Assembly (NCBI GenBank): GCA_021790625.1
Contig: JAJYGL010000282.1
Coordinates: forward strand, 1 to 11,501
DNA: 11,501 nucleotides
Direction of reading: 5' to 3'
Origin: Pseudomonadota bacterium
GTDB taxonomy: Bacteria > Pseudomonadota > Gammaproteobacteria > Burkholderiales > Sulfuriferulaceae
The notes under the pieces were generated by a model. It saw nothing but the letters and a program-made list of their open reading frames with translations. It ran no database searches and was not told where the DNA came from. Each line of letters starts with the position of its first letter. Position 1 is the stretch's first letter. This document shows, in pieces, positions 1 through 7,300 of this stretch. A program made the translations under genes and the position numbers.

Positions 1-2
1 AA

Positions 3-191
3 ATCCGCGCCATCCTGTTACGCGATGGTGGTGACATCGAACTCATCAGCTTCACCGACACCAGCGTGCGTGTGCGGCTAAAAGGCGCCTGCGCCGGTTG
101 CCCAAACGCCATGCTCGACCTGAAAAACGTTGTCGAAACGCTTATCCGGCGCACCTACCCTCAAATCAAAGAAATACAAAACACATACTAA
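3..191 (+). CDS. NifU-like C-terminal Fe-S scaffold domain protein, 3' end only
   Basis: This is the last 62 codons of a gene that starts before the window, read in the frame beginning at base 3 and stopping at TAA 189-191. The translation follows the NifU C-terminal (Nfu) domain: an RDGGDIEL stretch, then VRVRLKGACAGCPNAM, then a helix ending in YPQIKEI. The CAGC pair is the CxxC motif with which Nfu domains bind a transient [4Fe-4S] cluster at a subunit interface and pass it to apo-proteins. The family assignment is firm. The N-terminal part is missing, so a full NifU, an NfuA-type carrier and a stand-alone Nfu protein cannot be told apart. The stop codon falls exactly on the left boundary of the repeat element at 191-328. 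I see no terminator before that element, so the element may lie in this gene's 3' untranslated region. Confidence 0.88.
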   Translation: MRAILLRDGGDIELISFTDTSVRVRLKGACAGCPNAMLDLKNVVETLIRRTYPQIKEIQNTY

Positions 192-328
192 GAAAGCGCT
201 GATCTATTCACACATGGCCGCGACGGTGGCCTGGCGGGATGAAATGCAAGGCGTTGCGCGCCGTCAAGGGTTATTCTCCTTGATAAGCGGCACAACGCGG
301 CTCATGGAGGAATAGATCAACGCTTCCC
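191..328. mobile_element. MITE-like fold-back element, copy 1 (138 bp)
   Basis: A non-coding 138-bp element flanked by TA on both sides (189-190 and 329-330). The first 26 bases and the reverse complement of the last 26 match at 20 positions, sharing the core TGATCTATTC. Inside, further arms pair: GCGTTG 251-256 with CAACGC 293-298, GCCG 260-263 with CGGC 288-291, and TCAAGG 264-269 with CCTTGA 278-283. The element can therefore fold into one long interrupted hairpin. Its first 54 bases match 2340-2393 at 50 of 54 positions, and its last 36 match 2524-2559 at 32 of 36, so it is a shorter member of the same family. It has no transposase. The size, inverted ends and TA flanks resemble Correia-type elements and other MITEs, but the sequence is not one I recognise. 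If the flanking duplication is read as CTAAG (188-192 and 328-332), the boundaries shift by a few bases. Confidence 0.75.
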
Positions 329-384
329 TAAGCGGCTATTTAACCTGTTGTGTTAATATGACTACTATATGTATATGCCAGAAG

Positions 385-410
385 CAGATTCACACTGAAA
401 CCGTGATCTG
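385..410 (+). other. Imperfect stem-loop upstream of the secreted-protein gene
   Basis: CAGATTCAC (385-393) pairs with GTGATCTG (403-410), with one bulged T and a 9-base loop. The bases after it are CCCCTGATTTTC, T-rich but without a continuous T run, so it is at best a weak terminator for transcription arriving from the NifU-like gene. It could equally be a protein-binding site. The rest of 331-540 is AT-rich; TGTTAATAT at 351-359 resembles an extended -10 box, but no convincing -35 goes with it. Confidence 0.25.
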
Positions 411-540
411 CCCCTGATTTTCTCTGGTTTTCTGCATATCCCCATGACACTGTTCAGCAACGGCGACCCTCCGCACTTTGGTGATTTCAAATAGACTGAT
501 TCGTCATAAGGTATCCGGTTTTTACAACAACTGTAGATAT

Positions 541-2340
541 ATGAAAATTAGTACAGCATTATTGATGATTCTGGCAACCATTCTGGCAACTCTTTTGCCT
601 ATGCCCAGCATCGCGTCAACTTTTTTCTTTCCCGCCAATCATCCTGTATACGCTTCGGGCGATGTACCCAAATGGCTGCATGATGGGCATGGCCATGATG
701 GATATGTCACGGTGACGACTGAAGTGATTCCTGCAAGCAGCTGTGTGCCCTTGTCAAATCATAGTTTCTGGGGAGGCGAGAATACACAGCTCGTGTTATC
801 GGTCACAACCAATGGTTTTACAAATAAACTGAACGGCAAAGAAATTCCGATTGCCACATTCGATGGAAGAGATAATGGTTCGCAGTGTGCGACGCTGAGT
901 ACGCTGCCCATAAATGTTGTGCCGCTTGCATTGCTCGGCACTTTTTCCATTTTCAATCCCGGCGAGCTGTCTCTGATTTTAAATGTAAAAAGTGCCAGTG
1001 ACTCGAAGCAGGATTTTATAGGTTCAGCCAAATTCCTGTTGGGCGCCGCCGCCATGGTCGCGACGGGAGGATCAGCAGCCGCAATTGGCGGGGTTGCCTC
1101 AACTGTGGGCAATCCTGTTCTATCCCAAGCCCAAAGCAAAACAAATAATCTGATGAAGAACATGGTGAACAGCAAAACCAAGATTACCCTGAACTGGCCA
1201 AAATTGCGCAGCGGTATAATTTCGATTGAAATCCCTGTTTACCGGGCAGAAAGCAGTCTCGACAGGTCCGTCGATTCGAAGATCGCGAAATTGCAGACGG
1301 ATGACAATGCTGAAAAGACCATGCTGTTTACCGTCAGATTTACGTTTCACTATGTCAGCAGCCTGTTTGACAGCGCTGCATCGGACGCTAACGGCATACC
1401 CAATCCGGACAGCACTGCCGCTTCTGCCGTGCTCAATTACCAGATGTTGGGAAGTCCATACAACTTTCTGCAGCTTCTCGATGACTCGTCACCCAGCCTG
1501 CTGCAGGCCATTGCGATTGCCAACGGGCACAATTTAACCGAAGCCTGCAGCATCGCGCTGGGCAAGTTGAAAACAGCCGGTTTGAGCAATATCGACAAGG
1601 CCATCGTCATGAAATCATTCATAGATGAGGCTAAGGATGGAGCTGCCTGGTATGGAAACCCCGCTTTGGTAAAGCGCTGTTTTTCCCAAGCGCCTGAAAT
1701 CCAGACGTTGTTGGAAAAATTGTACGGTGTCCCCACCCCGCAATTTATTATCGGCGATGTTCAGGATGGTGTGGGTTTGCCCTACCAAAACTGGCGAAAA
1801 ATTATCGGCCCCGCCCTGTCGAACTTCAGAGACGCGCTGACTGCGAAGCAAGATCGCATCAATGTGTTGGCCAGTCTCAATGGCAAGCATGACATCAAGG
1901 TTACTTTCTCGCCTGATATGGAAAGCTGGCAAGCCGCTGCCCCATCCGCAGACGATCCCTATCCCGGGATCGGGATCCTGGCAAACAGGGAGATCAGGAC
2001 GATAGGATGTTTCATCTACAAGGACGCAGACAATCTGAGCCTGCATGATCCCGGTGCGTATTTCATCATGGAAGACATGAGCGAGCATTTCTGGCTCAAC
2101 GCCGTCAAACTGTCACCTGACCCTTACAGGATACTGAGTCTGCATATCTCGGCGCTTTCCGCAGATTGGGAAAAATACTTTGAGTCCTATAACTACCCCG
2201 GGGGAGAATGCGCAGGAATACTTGAAAGATATAAAAAAGCGTCGTCTGGAGAATATGTGGGTGACCAGCATCCTGAAAGAAGCGCCGATCAATTCAATTC
2301 CAGCACGCAAAATTTCTTTGATCGAACTTTCAATCGTTAA
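541..2340 (+). CDS. Secreted protein of unknown function (599 aa)
   Basis: I do not recognise this family. The frame is open from a TTG at 478, but the ATG at 541 is preferred because it begins a clear Sec signal peptide: K2, a hydrophobic core at residues 6-19, and a likely signal peptidase I site after SIA (23-25). The mature protein of about 574 residues should be periplasmic or exported. Visible features, numbered from this start: a His/Gly-rich patch HDGHGHDGY near 47-55; a hydrophobic Gly/Ala-rich stretch at about 160-190 with small-residue spacing like a glycine zipper or membrane-inserting helix; a helical region around 320-385; and six cysteines (about 68, 116, 336, 380, 490, 557), an even number compatible with disulfides. 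No catalytic motif is evident. No good Shine-Dalgarno precedes 541. The stop codon coincides with the left edge of the repeat element at 2340-2559. It may be monocistronic. Confidence 0.72.
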   Translation: MKISTALLMILATILATLLPMPSIASTFFFPANHPVYASGDVPKWLHDGHGHDGYVTVTTEVIPASSCVPLSNHSFWGGENTQLVLSVTTNGFTNKLNGKEIPIATFDGRDNGSQCATLSTLPINVVPLALLGTFSIFNPGELSLILNVKSASDSKQDFIGSAKFLLGAAAMVATGGSAAAIGGVASTVGNPVLSQAQSKTNNLMKNMVNSKTKITLNWPKLRSGIISIEIPVYRAESSLDRSVDSKIAKLQTDDNAEKTMLFTVRFTFHYVSSLFDSAASDANGIPNPDSTAASAVLNYQMLGSPYNFLQLLDDSSPSLLQAIAIANGHNLTEACSIALGKLKTAGLSNIDKAIVMKSFIDEAKDGAAWYGNPALVKRCFSQAPEIQTLLEKLYGVPTPQFIIGDVQDGVGLPYQNWRKIIGPALSNFRDALTAKQDRINVLASLNGKHDIKVTFSPDMESWQAAAPSADDPYPGIGILANREIRTIGCFIYKDADNLSLHDPGAYFIMEDMSEHFWLNAVKLSPDPYRILSLHISALSADWEKYFESYNYPGGECAGILERYKKASSGEYVGDQHPERSADQFNSSTQNFFDRTFNR

Positions 2341-2559
2341 GGAAACGCTGATCTATTCCCACATGGCCGCGACGGCGGCCTGGCGGGATGAAAGACAGGG
2401 TGTTGTGCGTCATCAACGAGGCGGTTGCGACCAAATCGGGCGCTCGCTTGCCAGTATGGCTTGGTGCCAAAGTCCCGGCTATGACCTGCGCCGTACGCAT
2501 CACGATCTTCCCGATTTGACCTGCAACGCGGCTCATGGAGGAATGGATCAGCGGTTCCT
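2340..2559. mobile_element. MITE-like fold-back element, copy 2 (220 bp)
   Basis: A longer copy of the element at 191-328. The terminal 26 bases and the reverse complement of the other end match at 22 of 26 positions, both beginning AGGAA and sharing CGCTGATC. TA (2338-2339 and 2560-2561), or TTAA if the boundary is read two bases wider, flanks it on both sides, as expected of a target duplication. The middle, about 2394-2523, is mostly absent from copy 1 and includes GGTTGCGACCAAATCGGG and its partly inverted counterpart near 2505-2523 (CTTCCCGATTTGACC). It has no credible protein, because open frames across it are only repeat sequence. It lies exactly between two convergent genes, with both stop codons at its edges, and may act as a shared 3' structure or terminator. 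Confidence 0.78.
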
Positions 2560-2563
2560 TAAA

Positions 2564-3580
2564 TTACCTAACTGCCAAAGCGCGAACTATCATTTGCTGC
2601 ACTTCCGTGGAGGCATGCATTGGAATTAATTCAACCTCAGTGTGAGATGAGGCAAAGACCCTGAAAATTTCGTCGGCAAATGCTTGTCCTATTTCTTCTA
2701 CACCAGAAAAATCCAGAACGACTGTTTTAAATTTTTCAAAGCGAGATACCAGACGTTTTGCTTGTGAACGAGAAACCAACTTTTCACCATTATGGCGGGC
2801 CAGTCGCACCGGAACAACGGTCTTGCTGAACGTAAATTCGTCTGGTTCCGTAAACTGTGAGTAAATCGAATTCATCGTGCGCTGGCTATTATTATCTAAC
2901 CTCAAAAATACGCGCGTCCCTGGTATATCCCTGTCATCATCTATCAGCCAATCATCTTGTTCAGCTTTATGGGAAAAATAGAGTGTGCGGGACATGATTA
3001 CAAAAGAATCAAAAGCACGCGAAGTGAAAAATATACCCTCCCCGGAATGGTTGGTCGGGTCTGTCGTAAATTTACCTTTTGCCAATTCCAGAATCGCCTC
3101 TCTTGGATCGTAAAGATTACCCAGTCGCTGGATGCGGTGAAAAATTCCCTCGCCATCATCATTAATCCATATTCCTACATCTAGCGCAGTGCGTGTGAAG
3201 TGAATGGCAAGTGTCGTTCCCTCGGAGTGGTCTATGGCGTTGTTAACCATTTCGGTGAAACCGTAATGCCACATATCGCGCACGTTTTCCGGCAAGTCCG
3301 CTATGAGTGGTGCAATATTCTCCATCCAGACAATATCTTCCCTCAAGCCAAGCAATGAAAACTTCCAGGATTGCTCGATCAATGGAATGAGCCAAGACGT
3401 CTTGGCATTTCCCCGGCCAGATGAATCTACCATCTTCGCATTCTCAAGGGCGGCGAGATGGCGACCAGCTGCCTGCCTGGAAATATCAAAATGCCGAGCC
3501 GCTTCCGCTGCAACATTGCGGGCTTTATTGCGGCACATATTTAATATGAACTGCCTGATTTCTGAAGTTTTCGCTCTCAT
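2564..3580 (-). CDS. Winged-helix / GHKL ATPase / STAS-like (DUF4325-type) regulator
   Basis: A 338-residue protein with three parts. Residues 1-62 form a winged helix-turn-helix (core 22-51, AAEAARHFDISRQAAGRHL). Residues about 95-230 form a GHKL-type ATP-binding domain: N-box E110/N114/D117-H118, a G1 motif DDGEG at 141-145, and a G2 loop HSGEGIFF at 178-185. Residues about 250-335 resemble the STAS-like domain DUF4325, with VVLDFSGVEEIG as the core strand and turn. There is no phospho-acceptor histidine domain, so it is unlikely to be a classical sensor kinase. The ATPase and STAS-like parts recall anti-sigma kinase and anti-anti-sigma partners joined in one chain; that is inference. An in-frame ATG at 3637 would add 19 residues, but it overlaps the predicted -35 box, so ATG 3580 is chosen. 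No Shine-Dalgarno is seen. Direct repeats just upstream suggest autoregulation. Confidence 0.85.
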   Translation of the reverse strand: MRAKTSEIRQFILNMCRNKARNVAAEAARHFDISRQAAGRHLAALENAKMVDSSGRGNAKTSWLIPLIEQSWKFSLLGLREDIVWMENIAPLIADLPENVRDMWHYGFTEMVNNAIDHSEGTTLAIHFTRTALDVGIWINDDGEGIFHRIQRLGNLYDPREAILELAKGKFTTDPTNHSGEGIFFTSRAFDSFVIMSRTLYFSHKAEQDDWLIDDDRDIPGTRVFLRLDNNSQRTMNSIYSQFTEPDEFTFSKTVVPVRLARHNGEKLVSRSQAKRLVSRFEKFKTVVLDFSGVEEIGQAFADEIFRVFASSHTEVELIPMHASTEVQQMIVRALAVR

Positions 3581-3581
3581 A

Positions 3582-3615
3582 TATCGTAAACAATTAAATA
3601 ATTTATCGTAAACAA
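3582..3615 (-). promoter_or_regulatory. Paired 12-bp direct repeats, probable operator
   Basis: Read on the minus strand, TTGTTTACGATA occurs twice, at 3604-3615 and 3582-3593, with 12 of 12 bases identical. The repeats start 22 bp apart, about two helical turns, so bound proteins would sit on the same DNA face. They lie from the -10 box to the start codon of the wHTH-ATPase-STAS-like gene, a position suited to repression. The gene's own helix-turn-helix is the obvious candidate to bind, although this is inferred from position only. Confidence 0.6.
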
Positions 3616-3642
3616 ATATACTGAAAAGCGACAACATTGCAA
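3615..3642 (-). promoter_or_regulatory. Sigma-70-type promoter candidate for the regulator gene
   Basis: On the minus strand TTGCAA (3637-3642) is followed after 16 bases by TATATT (3615-3620), matching the -35 and -10 consensus at 4 of 6 and 5 of 6 positions. Transcription would begin inside the upstream 12-bp direct repeat, leaving an AT-rich leader of about 28 bases before ATG 3580. This supports that ATG over the one at 3637. Confidence 0.5.
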
Positions 3643-3764
3643 GAGTTGTTTGACAACTTTTTTACGCTTTGCAGCCATCTAAAACCTTACTCATGTTTTG
3701 TTAGAATCATCACTTCGACGGCATCATGTAGCCCGGCAGCAAAATCTCAAGGTGAAAAAAGAAA

Positions 3765-3893
3765 GCCCCTGTGCGTCACGCGTTCGGGTCAAATCGGGCA
3801 GACCGCGACGCGTACGGGCAGGTCGTAGCCAAGGCTATGATGATATGCTAAAACAGAGATCGCGCGTCAGGCTTGCCGCCCATACCATACGCA
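3765..3893. repeat. Degenerate third relative of the fold-back element
   Basis: Bases 3786-3830 match the reverse complement of 2477-2522 in copy 2, with about five substitutions and a one-base gap (shared GGTCAAATCGGG, GCGTACGG and a TAGCC end). The preceding bases (GAAAGCCCCTGTGCGTCA, from about 3761) resemble the left arm of copy 2 (GAAAGACAGGGTG..TGTGCGTCA) in direct orientation, as expected of an internally palindromic element. I cannot find its terminal inverted repeats, so only the inner part seems to remain. It lies directly downstream of the pilE stop codon and fills most of the gap between pilE and the regulator. A small inverted repeat, TAGCC/GGCTA (about 3826-3837), is present, but no T run makes it a standard terminator. 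I see no gene here. Confidence 0.55.
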
Positions 3894-4370
3894 TCACCAC
3901 GCTGTACTGCCCGCAGGGCAAGCCGTGTCAACATCTGTAAAGCTGGATAACGGGTTGGCCGTACAATTCAGACAGACGCAGCGGACATCGTTACTGTTGG
4001 CTGCAATGAAATACTGCGACAGCGGCCCGTTCCCCGTTGCTGTAATATAGTAGGACTGTCCGGTTCCACCGGTATTACCTTGCGTATAGTTATACGTAAA
4101 ATAATTACCGCTATCGATAATCACCGGCGCCGGCACTGTTACCGGCGTCGCAACGGGCGGGTACGAACGGTCATCCAGATACGTCTGTTCCACGCTTGCC
4201 ATCGCCGCTGCGATGGCCTGCTGACCCGTTGACGTTTTGGATTTATTGACATAGTTGATGTAATTGGGATACGCAATCGCCGTTAAAATCGCGATGATCG
4301 CCACCGTCACCATCGCTTCGATGAGTGTAAAGCCACGTTGCGGCCGTTCAGCACATTTCATCATCACCAT
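3894..4370 (-). CDS. pilE: Type IV pilus minor pilin PilE
   Basis: A type IV prepilin of up to 158 residues. After a short basic leader (MVMMKCAERPQRG) comes the class III signal G^FTLIEAMVTVAIIAILTAIAY, cut by prepilin peptidase PilD after the glycine. The mature Phe1 is N-methylated, and Glu5 is present for assembly. The long hydrophobic helix is followed by a globular head with a C-terminal CVCLNC cluster and a further Cys 14 residues later, probably forming disulfide loops. PilE-type minor pilins join FimU/FimT, PilV, PilW and PilX in the complex that primes fibre assembly. It is the last gene of the operon, 6 bases after pilY1. A GGGG Shine-Dalgarno at 4372-4375 is too close to ATG 4370 but ideally placed for ATG 4364, so the true start may be two codons downstream. 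Its operon position separates this minor pilin from the major pilin of the same fold. Confidence 0.88.
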   Translation of the reverse strand: MVMMKCAERPQRGFTLIEAMVTVAIIAILTAIAYPNYINYVNKSKTSTGQQAIAAAMASVEQTYLDDRSYPPVATPVTVPAPVIIDSGNYFTYNYTQGNTGGTGQSYYITATGNGPLSQYFIAANSNDVRCVCLNCTANPLSSFTDVDTACPAGSTAW

Positions 4371-4376
4371 ACCCCA

Positions 4377-7300
4377 TCAATTGTTTAAAATCTGCCACCA
4401 GATAAACTGGTTACCGGGGCCGCCTGTGGTAAAACTGACATAAGGGCTTCCCGTTACGCCACCAGCCGCCTGATTACCACTGAGTGACGAAGACCCGAAC
4501 AAATCGACTCCGGTTGCGGCACCCGACCCCGACACGCTATACGCCGTACCGCTACCGATAAAGATATTATTGACCACCGTGGTACCCGTAGCACCAATAC
4601 CGCCACCGCCGCCACTACCGCCACTACCTGTCAACATGGTAAAAGTTCCTGCCGGAAAATTACCACTGAGCAAATTATACAGGTAATAATAGGCACTTCC
4701 CGGGCTGCATGCCGATGCCGTTGTTGTGGTCACTGGCACAATCAAGGCATCATTGGCGATGGCCGGGTTATCAGTAATCAAACCATTCAACGGCAAGAAC
4801 TGGATTCCATTTGTCGGCGCAGCCGTTCCGTTTGCATATCCAGACGATGAGGGAGCATACGTGCCGTTTGTCCATATTCCTGCACCGCCAACATAACTGG
4901 TCCAGTCCTGCGCCCAGGCGAGCCCCGGCGCGGGTGTGGTTACTGAAACCTGGTCAAACACAGTGATCCGCGTGCTGGATGCAGCGTAGATATAAGGCGT
5001 ACTGCCGTTAATAATCCCACCCACATACGCAATGGCATGGTCCGCATCGGTAGCATACGACGGGGCATAAAACGAACCTATCGTTGTCAACGTCAATGAT
5101 GGTACCAATGTCGTGCCTGTGGACAAAGTCACACCATACAGATTGCCGTTGCCATCTCCCAGATACAGCACATTGTTCAGAATAAAATCATTCGACGTCG
5201 GCACAAAAGGCAAGATCAATTCCGGTAACGGTTCACTACCTGTCGAAACCTCCCTCAAAACCAATACCGGTTGTTGCGTATTGTTCGTGGTGACATAAAC
5301 CACATACGTTATGTTCTGGCTGCCGTTTTGCAAACGAAAGTACGCTGGCTGCACGACATGAGGGAGTGTCACAGGCGGCACGATGCCCGCCTGGGAACGC
5401 CAGTCATCATAAACGACTTTTACTGGCTGCCCGCTTGCATTCATTTTCAACGCAAAATTGGACTGTGTATCCGCCATATTACCCACAATATACGTCGCCC
5501 ATTGCTGCGTTGCCAAAGATTGCGCATCCACCACCGTTACGGCCCCATCACCATAGTGATTATTGGCAAAAGCATTGCTTCCAATCTCATTTTGTTGCAA
5601 ATTGGCGACAAATTCGCGCGGCATCCAACCCCAGGCCAACTGCCCGGATGGCGTCGGATTATTGATCGGCTGCCCATTTTGATACACCGCATACAGAAAA
5701 CCGTCCTGATCAGGGAAAATCAGCTCGGCAGGACGTTGTGTCTGCGCGGTATTGGATGCCCATGTCATATAGCCGGTATTCGCCGTCAAGGTTGGATCAT
5801 TGGGTGGATTGAAAAATTGCAGCGATTGTGCAAATTGCTCGCTAATGGATTGGTTATCACTACCAATCAGCCCGAAATAGGCATTCGGCGCACGTCCGCC
5901 AAGATATGGGCTGCCGGATCCCGCCGTACAGCCAGACGTGCAAGGATAAGAGGGATTGATCGTGTAATCGACGATGGTTGATTGCGTGCCTGACAGGCTT
6001 GATGGCGGAAGATTGAATGCCGCCGCATCGAGGCTGGTCAACAATGTTATTGGCCCAAGTACAGAACCGGTAGATACCCCCGTTGAAAACAGACTGCTCG
6101 TTCTGGCCGAGATGGTCTCCGCTGTCGCAGCATCCCATATGGGTGCGCTGGCGATCAACCCTCCCGTCACGCTGAATGCGTCTACATGACCTTGAGCAGG
6201 CGATACCGAATCGACCGTATCATAAACATAGCCACCACCACCTTGCAACGCCGAGGGTGCTGCGACCGGAGCCGTGTTGATCTGACTGGACAGACTGTTA
6301 AACACGGAACCCAATGCGGTAGCCAGGGTGACGGTACTGGTGGCCTGATAAGCCTGATTGGTTCCGCCGGCCTGGGCAATGGCATTGGCCTGCGCCACGT
6401 CCCCCCCTCTCGTCGCTGCCCCTTCTGTCGACATGATGACCACATACACATTGACACCCAAATTCTGATGCAATGCTGCAGCAACCGGAACCGGATCAAC
6501 CACGTGGGTTGTCGTAGAACTGATATGCCGCGCATCTTCCTTGCCGTCGATGATCAGTAACAAATTGTTGCTGCGGCAATTATCGTAGGGATCCTGGTGC
6601 TTGTACGCGGCATAATAAGCGTAAGAATTCTGCAATGAATCATACAGTTCGCTGCCAACACCCCAGCTAGTATACGACGAAATGCTCAGTCCATAATACC
6701 CCCCCACAGGAATCGTTAAGGGATTGGAATTGCCTTGTTGCGTGTAAGGCATCATACCTGACGCATTGCACACACCACATCCCTGCGGGTTGTAATCGTC
6801 TCCATCGTTGCGCATCTGCTGGTAACCCAGAAACCCGAGGACCAATGTCCGTTGGTCAGTGTACCCCGTTGTGGGGTCGGGCAAATCCAGAAAAGGCCCC
6901 ATATGCGATGTCGAGTTGGGTCGACGTCTCTGCACAGCCGTTGCGCCATTCGTGGTACCCTGCAACGCCGGACGTATGTCCGACCAGTCTTCCATTCCAG
7001 ACGCACCACCCGTATTCACCGAAAATCCGTTAGCGACCAGATTCCGGTCCGGCGCATCCGGATCAGCCGTACCAGATGGATAGGCAGCCGTCCACGTCTG
7101 CTGGATGCCGCCGCCGGACTGAACCGTGACCGATGCGGTTGTGGCAGACGGATAACTGGTTGACCAGGTCGACGCCCCGTAAACGTTCAAGCAGCCGCCG
7201 GAGGTATTGACCGAGCAGGAATACTGCACTTCGCCCGACCAGCCCAACAGGCTGCCAATGTCCGTGGTATAGGGAAAACCATTGCTTGAATTTCCCAGAT

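Noticed and set aside
130..315. Open frame of 61 codons on + overlapping the NifU-like gene and the first element
   Set aside because: It is out of frame with the clear NifU-like domain and otherwise consists of repeat-element sequence; similar peptides from copy 2 reflect repeat similarity, not protein conservation.
2180..2629. Open frame of 149 codons on + across the end of the secreted-protein gene and element copy 2
   Set aside because: It runs through the inverted repeats in an alternative frame and into the antisense of the regulator gene; no domain is visible.
3755..3775. T-rich run on the minus strand after pilE as a rho-independent terminator
   Set aside because: A CTTTCTTTTTT run is present, but no stable GC-rich stem directly precedes it.
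3698..3940. Possible small gene on + between the regulator and pilE
   Set aside because: It is built from the degenerate repeat and the antisense end of pilE, with no ribosome binding site or motif.
5271..5981. Open frame of 236 codons on + inside pilY1
   Set aside because: It is antisense to a strongly supported gene, rich in Arg/His/Ile as expected of a shadow frame, and has no recognisable motif.
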